Origin: Paenibacillus rhizovicinus
GTDB taxonomy: Bacteria > Bacillota > Bacilli > Paenibacillales > Paenibacillaceae
Assembly (NCBI RefSeq): GCF_010365285.1
Contig: NZ_CP048286.1
Span: 2,127,001 to 2,191,000 of the forward strand
DNA length: 64,000 nucleotides
Reading direction: 5' to 3'
Positions 51,846 to 60,648 of this stretch are shown piece by piece. Both the position numbers and the translations under genes were made by a program. Position 1 is the stretch's first letter, and each line of letters starts with the position of its first letter. Under the pieces are notes generated by a model, which was not told where the DNA came from, did no database searches, and saw nothing but the letters and a program-made list of their open reading frames with translations.

Positions 51846-54071
51846 TTAGCGGTCCGCTTGCTGTTTGCGATAATCGCTCGGCGAGAATCCGGCCACGTTC
51901 TTAAAGGCCCGGTTAAAGGAATTGTAGTTGAAATAGCCGACCTCCGCGCTGATCTCCTGAAGCGACTTGCTCGTCGAGATCAGCAGCTGCTTCGCCTTGT
52001 CCATCCGCAGTCCGATCAGGAAATCGACGAAATTGCAGCCGGCTTCCTCCTTGAACAGCTTGCTGATGTTCTTGGCATGGATGGCGAACTTATCGCTTAA
52101 ATGATCGAGCGACAGCTCCGGGTTCGGATAATTCTCCTCGATATAGGCCCGAATATCGCCGATGACGGCCCGCGTCCGCTGCGAGTCCTTCAAGACGAGC
52201 AACTTGACGGTCGCCGCCTCGAAGATCAGCGTGCATCCCTGCTGCAAATCGGCCAGCGACTCCCAAGCGGCGAGCAGCTCCAGCAATTCCGCGCCTATAT
52301 CCTTCCAGACGTTGCGATAATCCTTGGACAATTCCAGGAAGACCCGGTTCAGCTGCTGGTGCAGAAACTGCATGAAGCTTTCGATTTCCTTCCGCGACGA
52401 GACGGAATCCGTAATCTGCTCGAACAGCTCGTCCATATGCCTGCGCCAGCCGCTCTCGGCAAGCCGGATGGCCTGCGCCAGCGCATGGATCGTGCCGAAA
52501 TAATCATGCGCGCGATATTCCGACCCGTCCAGCCTCGCCGCATCGAGCAGACATCCCATGCCGAGCACCGCTTTATATTGCAGCAGATTGCGCGCGATTT
52601 CGTGCGAACGCCTGATTTCCTCGAGATTCGCCGCCATGCCGTGCACGCCGATCGTGACGGTGAAGCTTAAGTTGCTGCGCACCCACGCTACGATTTGCCC
52701 GCCGATCGCGAGGCTGAGCGAGGGACCGTCCGCGCCGGCCGGCACCCACACGATGGCGGACAATCTGCGGTCCGTGACCCATTCCGCCCATGTCGAGGCG
52801 CTGCTCAGACCGGCGATCTCTTGCGTGACGCTCGAGACGACGAACTTCAGCACCGATTGGTCCTGAGGCTGGTAACGGTCGGCAAACTGCGAATAGCGGT
52901 CGATTTCCAACTCCAGCATGAAGGCCAGCGGCCCCGCCGGATTCACGTGAAAGGCAAGCAAATCCGTCTGCCATTCCGTTTCGCGAACCGAAACCGTTCC
53001 CTCGACCGCTTCTTGGAACCGGTGCTTCTTCTGCAGGATGATCGTTTCCTTGTCCTTCTGCCTCGTTCGCGTCGTTTCCTCCATCAGATGCTCCAGCGCG
53101 CCTTGGATGAAGCCGAATTCATTGCCGCCAGGCTGGCCTAGATGGCCGATTTCGGGCTTGATCAGCGCGCTCGTTCGAATGAGCGAGACGAGCTGGCTGA
53201 TCGGCTTGTAATTGCGGCGCGTAACATGCACGACCCAGGCGACGCCGAGCAGCACGACCGCAAGAGCGATGATGACCCAAATGCTGTAGAAATTAAGCAC
53301 GATCCGGGATAGGCTGCCGCTGGCCGGACCGCTCTCGACCACCCAGCCGGTATACGGAGACACATAACGGGTCAGCACGCTGCTCTGCTCGTGCTTGTCG
53401 GTGCCGTCATCCATCAGAATGCCGCCTTGGGTGTCGCTAAACCGAATGAACGTCAAATCCGGATTGTACATCGGGGCTATCGTTGTTTTCAGCTTCGACA
53501 AGCTGACGTTGACGACGATATACCCGCTCTTCACCGACGTCAATTGCGGGTACCCTTGCACCAGCGTAATGACGTCCGACGGGTCAGACGATTCATACGG
53601 CTTGTAGCCGCGCTTCCCCGACCATTTGCCGGCTAAAGCGCGCTGCTCGATATAAGGCGCTATAAACGATTGATCTTGAAAATCCGACAGCAGGCCCGAT
53701 CCGTCCCCCAGGACGAAATGATCTTTCAGCCGAATGAGATAAACGGAGTCGATAATGCCGTAGTTCAGCTTCCAGTCGTCCATCCGCTGGTTGGCTACGA
53801 TGTTGCCGTACACGTCCTCGCTGTCCGTGCGGAAGAAACGCTTCAGATCGTCGGACGACAGCGTATCGCGTAAAATTTGATAATCGAGCGCTTTCAAGGA
53901 ACTGTCCGTCATGCGGACGGCCTGCTCGGTAAGGAACTCGTCCGCTTTCAGCGCTTGCTTGCGATTCTGCTCGCTGAGCGACTGGAAGAAGACGAGGAAC
54001 AGAATCGTGACGACCACGACGAACACGGGAAGATAGGATAAGAGCAATTTCCGAAACCAGCTGCTGTTCAT
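51846..54071 (-). CDS. Membrane-bound AraC-family sensor regulator
   Basis: A 741-residue one-component regulator. A membrane helix (about 10-30), an extracytoplasmic sensing region (about 31-260, Cache-like), a second helix (about 262-285), a cytoplasmic middle domain (about 290-630), and a C-terminal AraC double helix-turn-helix (about 640-738; LSLDHLSDKFAIHAKNISKLFKEE and LQEISAEVGYFNYNSFNRAFKN). This layout is typical of Paenibacillaceae regulators next to carbohydrate ABC operons. It ends in its own terminator and probably activates the downstream permease operon when glycan is sensed outside. The ligand is unknown. Confidence 0.9.
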   Translation of the reverse strand: MNSSWFRKLLLSYLPVFVVVVTILFLVFFQSLSEQNRKQALKADEFLTEQAVRMTDSSLKALDYQILRDTLSSDDLKRFFRTDSEDVYGNIVANQRMDDWKLNYGIIDSVYLIRLKDHFVLGDGSGLLSDFQDQSFIAPYIEQRALAGKWSGKRGYKPYESSDPSDVITLVQGYPQLTSVKSGYIVVNVSLSKLKTTIAPMYNPDLTFIRFSDTQGGILMDDGTDKHEQSSVLTRYVSPYTGWVVESGPASGSLSRIVLNFYSIWVIIALAVVLLGVAWVVHVTRRNYKPISQLVSLIRTSALIKPEIGHLGQPGGNEFGFIQGALEHLMEETTRTRQKDKETIILQKKHRFQEAVEGTVSVRETEWQTDLLAFHVNPAGPLAFMLELEIDRYSQFADRYQPQDQSVLKFVVSSVTQEIAGLSSASTWAEWVTDRRLSAIVWVPAGADGPSLSLAIGGQIVAWVRSNLSFTVTIGVHGMAANLEEIRRSHEIARNLLQYKAVLGMGCLLDAARLDGSEYRAHDYFGTIHALAQAIRLAESGWRRHMDELFEQITDSVSSRKEIESFMQFLHQQLNRVFLELSKDYRNVWKDIGAELLELLAAWESLADLQQGCTLIFEAATVKLLVLKDSQRTRAVIGDIRAYIEENYPNPELSLDHLSDKFAIHAKNISKLFKEEAGCNFVDFLIGLRMDKAKQLLISTSKSLQEISAEVGYFNYNSFNRAFKNVAGFSPSDYRKQQADR

Positions 54072-54194
54072 GAGGCCTCCCCTGACGTTCGCCGTTTCAT
54101 CGGCGTCACTTGTAGTTAATTTCTCAGCCTATTATTTTACACCATACATAGATTCAATTCTACCGTTGCGGCCGCCCTCGTATCGTGCTCAAGC

Positions 54195-55631
54195 TTATGG
54201 ACGAATACGGAATACATGCGCGATCGGCGCCTTCCCGCCCAGCTGGCTTGCCGGAAGCTGCAGCGTAAGTCCTGCCCCGTCCCGCGTAAAAGCAACGGTT
54301 TCGCCGGTTCCGACGAGCTCGATAGCCGTGACCGCTTCCGTGTAAGGAATGGCGATCCGTTCGTTGACCGGCGCATCCTCGCTCTCGTACAAGTAGGTGC
54401 AGTAGACAGTCTCGCCTTTGCGCGTAAAAGCGCATGCTCCGGTGTAATACGGTGCGCAGATGCGGGTGCCGTATACCGCTTCCCCATGGATCTTCAACCA
54501 TGCGCCGAGCGCCTTCATGCTCTTCAGCGCGCCCTTCGGCAGTCTGCCGTCCGGCTGCGGTCCGACGTTCAATGCCAGATTGCCGCCTTTGGCCACGACC
54601 TCCATCAGGATTTGCACCAATTGACGCGCGGATTTGTAGCGGTCTTCGAACCCGAACGAGAACGAGGTGCCGAGCGTGATGCAGCTCTCCCAAGGCACGT
54701 TCAGCGGACGATCCGGAATGGTTTGTTCCGGCGTGACGTAGTTCTCGTACGGACCGCCCACCGTGCGGTCGGCGGACAGCAGCCACGGCTGCGTCCGACG
54801 CGCGCGCTCGACCACTTCGCCAAGCCGGATATCCTGGCTCACCCGGCCGCCTTCCCTTACCCAGCCGGCATCGAGCCATAGAATATCGATGCGGCCGTAG
54901 CGGGTCATCAGCTCCATGATTTGCTCGTGCGTGAACGATACGAATTTCTCCCACAGCTCCGGATGCACCTGCGGATCGTACGACGGCCCGCGCCATGTAT
55001 GGGTGCCGCGCTCCATGTCCGGCGCCCAGTAAGTCGGCGTATGCCAATCCGCCTTGGAGAAGTATGCGGAGATCGCAAGTCCTTTGTCGCGGAAGGCGTC
55101 GAAGAGGTTCTTGCATACGTCGGCGTAGCGGTGCGAACGGAACGGCGTCTCGCTGCCCGTGATGCGGTAATCCGTCGTCTGCGTATCCCACATGCAGAAG
55201 CCGTCATGGTGCTTGGTCGTGAAGATCAAATATTTGAACCCGCCTTCGGCCGCGGCCTCCGCCCATTTCTCCGGCTCGAAACGGATCGGGTTGAACGTCT
55301 TGCCCAGATCGAAATATTCCCGCTTCATCTCTTCATAGTCATTCGTCCAGTCGACGTCGTTTCTTGCCCAGTCGCCGTCATCGTCGCTCAGAATCCACGA
55401 TTCCACCATGCCGATCTGCGAATACGGCCCCCAGTGCATCATCAAGGCCAGCTTCTGATCCTTGAACCATTCCAGCCGCTCCAGCGTGATCGGGTTGTCC
55501 GGCTTTACCCAGTCTGATTCGCTGCTGTAATTATGGACGCCATTCTCGACTTCCACCTCATGCTCATGCTCATGCTCATGCTCATGCTCATGCTCAACCT
55601 CAATAAGCGTCTCGTTCGTATTCTCACTCAT
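54195..55631 (-). CDS. Alpha-L-fucosidase (GH29) with an N-terminal His-Glu repeat
   Basis: A 478-residue cytoplasmic enzyme. After a short acidic leader that contains six His-Glu pairs (residues 14-25), the barrel shows LALMMHWGPYSQIG, TTKHHDGFCMWDT (about 138-150) and the nucleophile aspartate in IDILWLDAGW (D254). A small C-terminal beta domain follows. The ATG at 55631 has GAGGAGTTAGCG upstream and overlaps the end of the GH35 gene by eight bases, so the two are coupled. It differs in sequence from the GH29 at 42-43 kb and is not a recent copy. Fucosidase activity is likely; substrate unknown. Confidence 0.87.
   Translation of the reverse strand: MSENTNETLIEVEHEHEHEHEHEHEVEVENGVHNYSSESDWVKPDNPITLERLEWFKDQKLALMMHWGPYSQIGMVESWILSDDDGDWARNDVDWTNDYEEMKREYFDLGKTFNPIRFEPEKWAEAAAEGGFKYLIFTTKHHDGFCMWDTQTTDYRITGSETPFRSHRYADVCKNLFDAFRDKGLAISAYFSKADWHTPTYWAPDMERGTHTWRGPSYDPQVHPELWEKFVSFTHEQIMELMTRYGRIDILWLDAGWVREGGRVSQDIRLGEVVERARRTQPWLLSADRTVGGPYENYVTPEQTIPDRPLNVPWESCITLGTSFSFGFEDRYKSARQLVQILMEVVAKGGNLALNVGPQPDGRLPKGALKSMKALGAWLKIHGEAVYGTRICAPYYTGACAFTRKGETVYCTYLYESEDAPVNERIAIPYTEAVTAIELVGTGETVAFTRDGAGLTLQLPASQLGGKAPIAHVFRIRP
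55559..55596. repeat. Hexanucleotide repeat coding for (His-Glu)6
   Basis: About six tandem CATGCT units lie inside the 5' end of the GH29 gene. The repeat keeps the frame. Confidence 0.9.
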
Positions 55632-57390
55632 CGCTAACTCCTCCTCGTATGTGCGTATCCGTAAAGACGACCGCGGCTTCCCGCGTCCGATGCAGCTCGA
55701 AAATGACGATTTCATTGCCGCCCTCCCGCAGGAGCGGCGCAGGTACGTACAAGGTCCGCTGCGGACCCCGGTCCCAATAACGGCCGAGATTGAAGCCGTT
55801 GATGAAGACGGCGCCTTTCGTCCAGCCCTGCATGTCCAGGAACGTATCGGCGCATGCGGCCGCCTGGAATGTCCCTCTGTAGAAGCGCGGTCCCTCATCC
55901 GCAGGACGGCGGGAATAGATCAGCTTGGATAACTCGTCCAGCGGCAGCGGCCGAACCGTCCAATTGAACAGGAACTGGAAGCCGAGCCGCACGCCTTCGG
56001 TGATGCCCTTCGCGTCCCGGAGATACGGACCGTAGTTGATCCTGCCCATGTTCTCCACCAGAATATCGAGCCTTGCGCCTCCTGCCGGGATGGCGATCGG
56101 CAAGGACTGGAGCGTCTGCGCCCGTTCAATCGTGCCTTTGTACTCGCCGTCCAGGAAGACCATCGCCCTGTCGCGAACCTCCTGGATGAAGAGGCGCTCC
56201 TCCGGTCTCGGACCGGAAACTCGGGTCGTGTATAGAATAAAACCGTACTGCTGCCCGAGCTTCTCCATCGGAAGCGGCGTAATCCGTTCAATGGGATCGG
56301 ACAGCTCGTCCAGCTGCTCGAACAGCGCTGCTTGCTCCGCCAGTTCTACTCGGCCGTATGCCTGCAGAGGCGCGGAGGGCGGGATCACTGGTAGATCCGC
56401 CGGCTCTATATACCGCGCGATCACTTCGCGCGCGGCGTAGTACTTATCCGTCGGTTCGCCCGTTTCGTCCAGCAGCGCGTCATAATCATAGCTCGTGACC
56501 GTCGGCTCATAGAGATTCGGCTCTTGGCCGTTCGCGCCGTTATAGAAGCCGAAATTCGTGCCGCCGTGGAACATATAGAAGTTCACCGACGCGCCTGCCG
56601 CCAGCATCTCTTCTAGAATTACCGCCGTCTCGGCCCCGTCCCGCATATGATGCGGCTTGCCCCAATGGTCGAACCAGCCGATCCAATACTCCATGCACAT
56701 CAGAGGCGCATTCGGCTGGTACTCCTTGAGCTTGGCGAAGGACGAAGTCGGGTGCGAGCCGAAATTGACCGTCGCGAGCACGCCGGGAACGGATCCGCCT
56801 TGCAGAAGCGCATCGGTCGGTCCGTCGGACGTGAACAGCTGCACGTCGATACCGAGCACGATCAACGCCTCTTTCAAATAAGCGAGATAATTCGCATCGT
56901 TGCCGTAGCTGCCGTATTCGTTCTCGATTTGAACGGCGATAATCGGTCCGCCATTCGTGCGTAACAGCGGCTTCAACCGCGGGATAAGTTCGTCGTAATA
57001 AGCGTCGACCTTCCGCAGAAAGGCCGGATGGCTGCATCTCAGCTGCATATCGGAATCGGAGAGCAGCCAAGCGGGCAGGCCGCCGAATTCAAACTCCGCG
57101 CATATGTACGGACTCGGGCGAACGATGACATGCAGACCCAGACTGCCCGCAAGCGCAATAAAGGAACAGACGTCGGCCATGCCGTCGAACCGGAATTCGC
57201 CTTCCTTCGGCTCGTGAACGTTCCAGGCCACGTAGGTTTCCACCGTATTCAGCCCGCAAGCTTTCAGCTTCAGCAGGCGATCCCGCCAGTACTCCGGCAC
57301 GATTCGAAAATAATGCATCGCCCCGGAGAGCAGGCGAACGGGTTTCCCGTCATCCGCGAATATGCCGTTTTCTATCGTTAAGACGCCCAT
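55624..57390 (-). CDS. Beta-galactosidase (GH35)
   Basis: A 588-residue cytoplasmic enzyme of usual GH35 length. The barrel has SGAMHYFRI near the start, the acid/base in QIENEYGSYG (E158) and the nucleophile in MCMEYWIGWFDHWG (E234); two or three beta domains follow (about 340-585), with FINGFNLGRYWDRGPQ near the end. AAGGAGTGGAGAT precedes the ATG. It is cotranscribed with the overlapping GH29 gene. Together they could remove terminal beta-galactose and fucose from oligosaccharides. No transporter gene directly adjoins the pair. Confidence 0.92.
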   Translation of the reverse strand: MGVLTIENGIFADDGKPVRLLSGAMHYFRIVPEYWRDRLLKLKACGLNTVETYVAWNVHEPKEGEFRFDGMADVCSFIALAGSLGLHVIVRPSPYICAEFEFGGLPAWLLSDSDMQLRCSHPAFLRKVDAYYDELIPRLKPLLRTNGGPIIAVQIENEYGSYGNDANYLAYLKEALIVLGIDVQLFTSDGPTDALLQGGSVPGVLATVNFGSHPTSSFAKLKEYQPNAPLMCMEYWIGWFDHWGKPHHMRDGAETAVILEEMLAAGASVNFYMFHGGTNFGFYNGANGQEPNLYEPTVTSYDYDALLDETGEPTDKYYAAREVIARYIEPADLPVIPPSAPLQAYGRVELAEQAALFEQLDELSDPIERITPLPMEKLGQQYGFILYTTRVSGPRPEERLFIQEVRDRAMVFLDGEYKGTIERAQTLQSLPIAIPAGGARLDILVENMGRINYGPYLRDAKGITEGVRLGFQFLFNWTVRPLPLDELSKLIYSRRPADEGPRFYRGTFQAAACADTFLDMQGWTKGAVFINGFNLGRYWDRGPQRTLYVPAPLLREGGNEIVIFELHRTREAAVVFTDTHIRGGVSDE

Positions 57391-57770
57391 ATCTCCACTC
57401 CTTCCATGAATCGTTCGTAATCCTTAGGATAAACGCGGCGTTTGGCGCGCTCAACGGGATTTTTTCGAATAGTACACCTTTTTCCCCGCATTCGCAGGCA
57501 CTTCGCGATTTTCGCAGCAGCGCCTCATGGCGAAAAAAGCGTAGTCCGGGACGCGAATCGCCCTATGCTACGCGTTAAAACGCAAAAAACGGCGTATTCA
57601 AGCTCCGCAACGCGCTGCGAGGGTTCAATCGAAGGGACCCGCACGCGTATTCGGAACGGAATGACGCCGTTCTTCTAAAATCCATTCATAGCCTTGCAGA
57701 ATCGGGACTGCTCGGTGTCGGACTCATCCGCTTCCGTTGTGACTCCGTCACCCGTTCAGCCGCAGTGCGA
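57391..57770 (-). other. Intergenic region upstream of the GH35-GH29 pair
   Basis: A 380-base gap, which should hold the promoter of the GH35 gene. It contains no credible gene and no clear terminator for CutC on this side. Some GCGTA/TACGC-type short inverted motifs near 57540-57580 were noted but not assigned. Confidence 0.35.
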
Positions 57771-58460
57771 TTAAACCCCATCCAGCGCTGCCCGCACGGC
57801 CGACAGCCGAACAGGATCGATCGGAGCCGTCTGCGAACCGTTCACGCGAACCCCCGAGCCGAAATGCACGGAACGAACGCCCGTCGCGCTCGCGAAGCCG
57901 GCCGCCGATGCCGGGGTAAGGCCGCTTCCCGCCATGATTTCAATCCCCGTCCCGCGGCTCAGGCTTACCAGCCTGGCGATCTCGTCCGCCGCATCCAGTA
58001 CGCTCGGCTTGCCGCCCGATGTCAGAATCGTACGGACCTGCGGATAGCGCGTCAGCGTCTCGAACGCTTCTTCCAGATGACGGGCTTCGTCGAATGCCCG
58101 GTGGAAGGTGACGGGCAGACCGTCCGCCGCATCGAGCAGCCGCTTCAGCTTCTCCTCGTCGACGGTCCGCTCGGGCGTCAGCGCGCCCAGCACGAATGCG
58201 TTCGCGCCAGCCTTCCGAAGCGAACCCATGTCGCGGATCATCTGCTCCATGTCCGCCTCCGCATACATGAACGACTTGCTATGCGGACGAATCATCACAT
58301 GAATGGGAAGGCTGCACGCCGCTGCCGTTTCTTCAATCAAGGCCAGCGAAGGCGTAAGCCCGCCTTCCTCGATCACCGAGACGAACTCAATCCGGTCGGC
58401 GCCGTGTTCAGCCGCAGCCCGGGCATCTTCGGGCGTCAAAGCGATAACTTCAAGCAACAT
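57771..58460 (-). CDS. cutC: CutC family protein
   Basis: A 229-residue TIM barrel. Family motifs visible are LEVIALTPEDARAAAEHGADRIE at the start, HVMIRPHSKSF (about 55-65), VTFHRAFDEA (about 117-126) and the end block GIEIMAGSGLTPASA and SVHFGSGVR. The family was named for copper homeostasis, but its biochemical activity remains unsettled. The ATG at 58460 lies seven bases after AAGGAGCTTG; a TTG six bases upstream is too close. It stands between the sugar operons and may be a barrel enzyme of sugar metabolism rather than a copper protein. Confidence 0.88.
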   Translation of the reverse strand: MLLEVIALTPEDARAAAEHGADRIEFVSVIEEGGLTPSLALIEETAAACSLPIHVMIRPHSKSFMYAEADMEQMIRDMGSLRKAGANAFVLGALTPERTVDEEKLKRLLDAADGLPVTFHRAFDEARHLEEAFETLTRYPQVRTILTSGGKPSVLDAADEIARLVSLSRGTGIEIMAGSGLTPASAAGFASATGVRSVHFGSGVRVNGSQTAPIDPVRLSAVRAALDGV

Positions 58461-58672
58461 GAACAAGCTCCTTCCTCTATCTCTTTTACTCTTTTATTCT
58501 TTTACTCTTTCTTTTGCTTACTCTTTCCCGGCGCGCCTCCACCAGACGCTGCATATACCTACTAGTTAACCTCATAGACGCGCAGCAGGCAACCACCAAT
58601 TGTCGCGTATAAGCATTTTTCGCGCGCCATAGCTGCATCCAGCCGCCCGCCGATATCGTATCCCCCGCTCGC

Positions 58673-58705
58673 CAAAAAAGCCCAGTCCTTATCCGGACTG
58701 GGCTT
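58673..58705 (-). terminator. Terminator of the 58.7-64 kb sugar operon
   Basis: An 11-bp perfect stem (AAGCCCAGTCC / GGACTGGGCTT) with a 6-base loop and six T on the minus strand, 27 bases after the isomerase-like stop. The region from here to CutC holds TTTTACTC-type short repeats (about 58483-58530). Confidence 0.88.
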
Positions 58706-58731
58706 TCATGACAGGCTCGCGCAGCGGCTGC

Positions 58732-59502
58732 TTAGAGCAAGCCCTGCTCCTTCAAGTTCAGATAGCTGACCGTCGCCGTCTCGAGCCCCGTAAGATTCCG
58801 AAGCTGGTCCTGCTCGACCGTCATCCATTCCACGCCGATTTCCGTGGCCGCTTCAATGGATGCCTTGATGTTCACCACGCCCGTACCGACCGCTGTCCAC
58901 TTGCCCACCTCATCGGTTCCGTAGACATCCTTCAAGTGAATAGCCGGTACGCGCCCCGCCATCTTGCGCAGGATATGTGCCGGGTCGGCACCGCCGAGCG
59001 TGATCCAAGCGACGTCCAGACGGAAATAGAGGTTCGCGGGATCGGTATGCTCGGCTAGAATATCCAAAGAATACACGCCGTTGAATACGTTCTGGAACTC
59101 ATGCGCGTGGTTGTGGTAGCAGAATCTCAGACCTTCCGCCTTCAATCTGGCGCCTGCGGCATTATACAATTCCGCATCGCGCAGCAGCTGCTCCCGCGTG
59201 TCGACCACGTCCCACCAGAAGGTGACATCCTTCGTTTGCAAGAGATGCGCCTCTTGAATCACTTGATCGAGCGCCTTCGGGTCGCGCAGCTGTTCCTTGC
59301 TGACGCTGTGCGTCGCGACTTCGAGTCCCATCTCGCGGAACCGCGCTACATTGGCCTTGGCATCGCCGTCAAGCAGCGCGCCTCCGCCTTCGACGCCCGC
59401 ATAGCCAATATCGGCAACGCGCTGCATCGTCCCCCAGAAATCCTGCTTCGCTTCCTCGTTAACGATTCCAATCAAACCTAATTTCGGTCTCGACATCGTC
59501 AT
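58732..59502 (-). CDS. Sugar phosphate isomerase/epimerase-like TIM barrel
   Basis: A 256-residue PF01261 barrel, probably cytoplasmic. Metal-binding positions are seen in TFWWDVVD, FCYHNHAHEF, FRLDVAW, AIHLKDV and MTVEQDQ, matching inosose dehydratase/YcjR-like members. The ATG at 59502 follows AGGGAGCGTGAAC; a GTG six bases upstream is too close. It is eleven bases after the Gfo/Idh gene, and such pairs usually act together in oxidation and isomerisation of an unusual sugar. Substrate unknown. Confidence 0.87.
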   Translation of the reverse strand: MTMSRPKLGLIGIVNEEAKQDFWGTMQRVADIGYAGVEGGGALLDGDAKANVARFREMGLEVATHSVSKEQLRDPKALDQVIQEAHLLQTKDVTFWWDVVDTREQLLRDAELYNAAGARLKAEGLRFCYHNHAHEFQNVFNGVYSLDILAEHTDPANLYFRLDVAWITLGGADPAHILRKMAGRVPAIHLKDVYGTDEVGKWTAVGTGVVNIKASIEAATEIGVEWMTVEQDQLRNLTGLETATVSYLNLKEQGLL

Positions 59503-59513
59503 GTTCACGCTCC

Positions 59514-60563
59514 CTATTTGGCGAATTGGCCATTCTCCAGCATCGTAATAAACGGACTGTCCGTTACGTCCGCAAGCGGCAGCTCCACGCGCGCGTTCCG
59601 GCGCACCGACTCATACACGGCGAAGATAATTTCCGAAGCGCGAAGCGCTTTGGCATGCGACACTTCAGGCTCTTCGCCTGTCCCTAAGCAATCGATGGCA
59701 TGGCGGACATAGCCTTCCATCTGATCGGTCATCGAGGACAATTCCATCTCCGGCGTCCAGGACGGATCCTTATAATTCACGCCTCTGATGATCTGCCCGT
59801 CCCACATGACCTCGATGAAGCCCTCGGTGCCGTGCACGCGAACGCCGGCCCAGGTCTTCGTTGCATCCCCCGCAGCCGGGTCCCATGTATCCATTTCGCC
59901 CGAGACGAGATTGGCTTGCACGCCGTTGGCGAATACGATTCGCCCGGAGGCGCCGCACTCGGACGGAACATTGAACCAGTTATACGTTTCGGTCGTATCC
60001 ACCGCTCCAAGCACCCATTTCGCCGGCGTTTCATCCATGTAACTGATCGCCTGGTCGAAGGTATGAATGCCGCAATCCAGCAGGTTCGGCGGCGAATACA
60101 GGTCCATCCGGACCACCTGTCCGATTTTTCCTTCCTTAATAAGGCGGCGTACGGTTTGATTCCCTTTGGCAAAACGGCGCTGAAGCGAGAAGGTCAGCTG
60201 GCAGCCGTTCGCTTCCGCAATCCGGCCCATCTCCTGGCATTCGCCCCAGGTTGCCGACATCGGCTTCTCGCACAGCACGGCCTTGACCCCTGCTTCCGCG
60301 CAGTCGCGGAATACCGGCAAATGCAGCGGCGTCCACAGACAGATCAGCACGACGTCCGGCTTCTCCTTCGCCAGCATTTCCTTATGGTCCGTGTAGATGT
60401 TCCCCGTAAAGCCGAACTCGGCATTCAGCCTTTCGGACGATTCGGTCGAAAGATCGGACAAGGCGACGACCTCGCACCTGCCGTCGGCCTTCACCCCTGC
60501 CGCATGCTCATGCGCGCGGCGGCCGCAGCCGATAAAAGCGATTCGATATAATGGCGTATTCAC
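59514..60563 (-). CDS. Gfo/Idh/MocA-family NAD(P)-dependent oxidoreductase
   Basis: A 349-residue enzyme: N-terminal Rossmann domain with IAFIGCGRRAHEHA and the CEKPMSATWGE motif (about 97-107; the lysine is catalytic in the family), then the C-terminal substrate domain with LLDCGIHTFDQAI (about 160-172), where D and H act in proton transfer. GTG start after AAGGAGAGGATTCAGCA. It follows the binding-protein gene by 85 bases that contain a long hairpin and is followed by the isomerase-like gene. It probably oxidises a sugar or sugar derivative brought in by the transporter. Confidence 0.9.
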   Translation of the reverse strand: MNTPLYRIAFIGCGRRAHEHAAGVKADGRCEVVALSDLSTESSERLNAEFGFTGNIYTDHKEMLAKEKPDVVLICLWTPLHLPVFRDCAEAGVKAVLCEKPMSATWGECQEMGRIAEANGCQLTFSLQRRFAKGNQTVRRLIKEGKIGQVVRMDLYSPPNLLDCGIHTFDQAISYMDETPAKWVLGAVDTTETYNWFNVPSECGASGRIVFANGVQANLVSGEMDTWDPAAGDATKTWAGVRVHGTEGFIEVMWDGQIIRGVNYKDPSWTPEMELSSMTDQMEGYVRHAIDCLGTGEEPEVSHAKALRASEIIFAVYESVRRNARVELPLADVTDSPFITMLENGQFAK

Positions 60564-60589
60564 TGCTGAATCCTCTCCTTATAACGAGG

Positions 60590-60627
60590 GAGCTATGAAC
60601 ATAGGCGTCATCCTATGAACATAGCTC
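60590..60627 (-). other. Stem-loop after the third binding-protein gene
   Basis: GAGCTATG-aa-CATAGG, a 6-base loop, then CCTATG-aa-CATAGCTC: fourteen base pairs with a symmetric internal AA/AA loop. It lies between the binding-protein stop and the Gfo/Idh start, without T-run on the minus strand. Confidence 0.6.
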
Positions 60628-60648
60628 TCGCATCGGTTCTTATTTGAA

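Noticed and set aside
57771..58460. Copper resistance locus formed by CutC and the Met-rich protein
   Set aside because: They are 30 kb apart with no shared site seen, and the copper role of CutC is itself unsettled.
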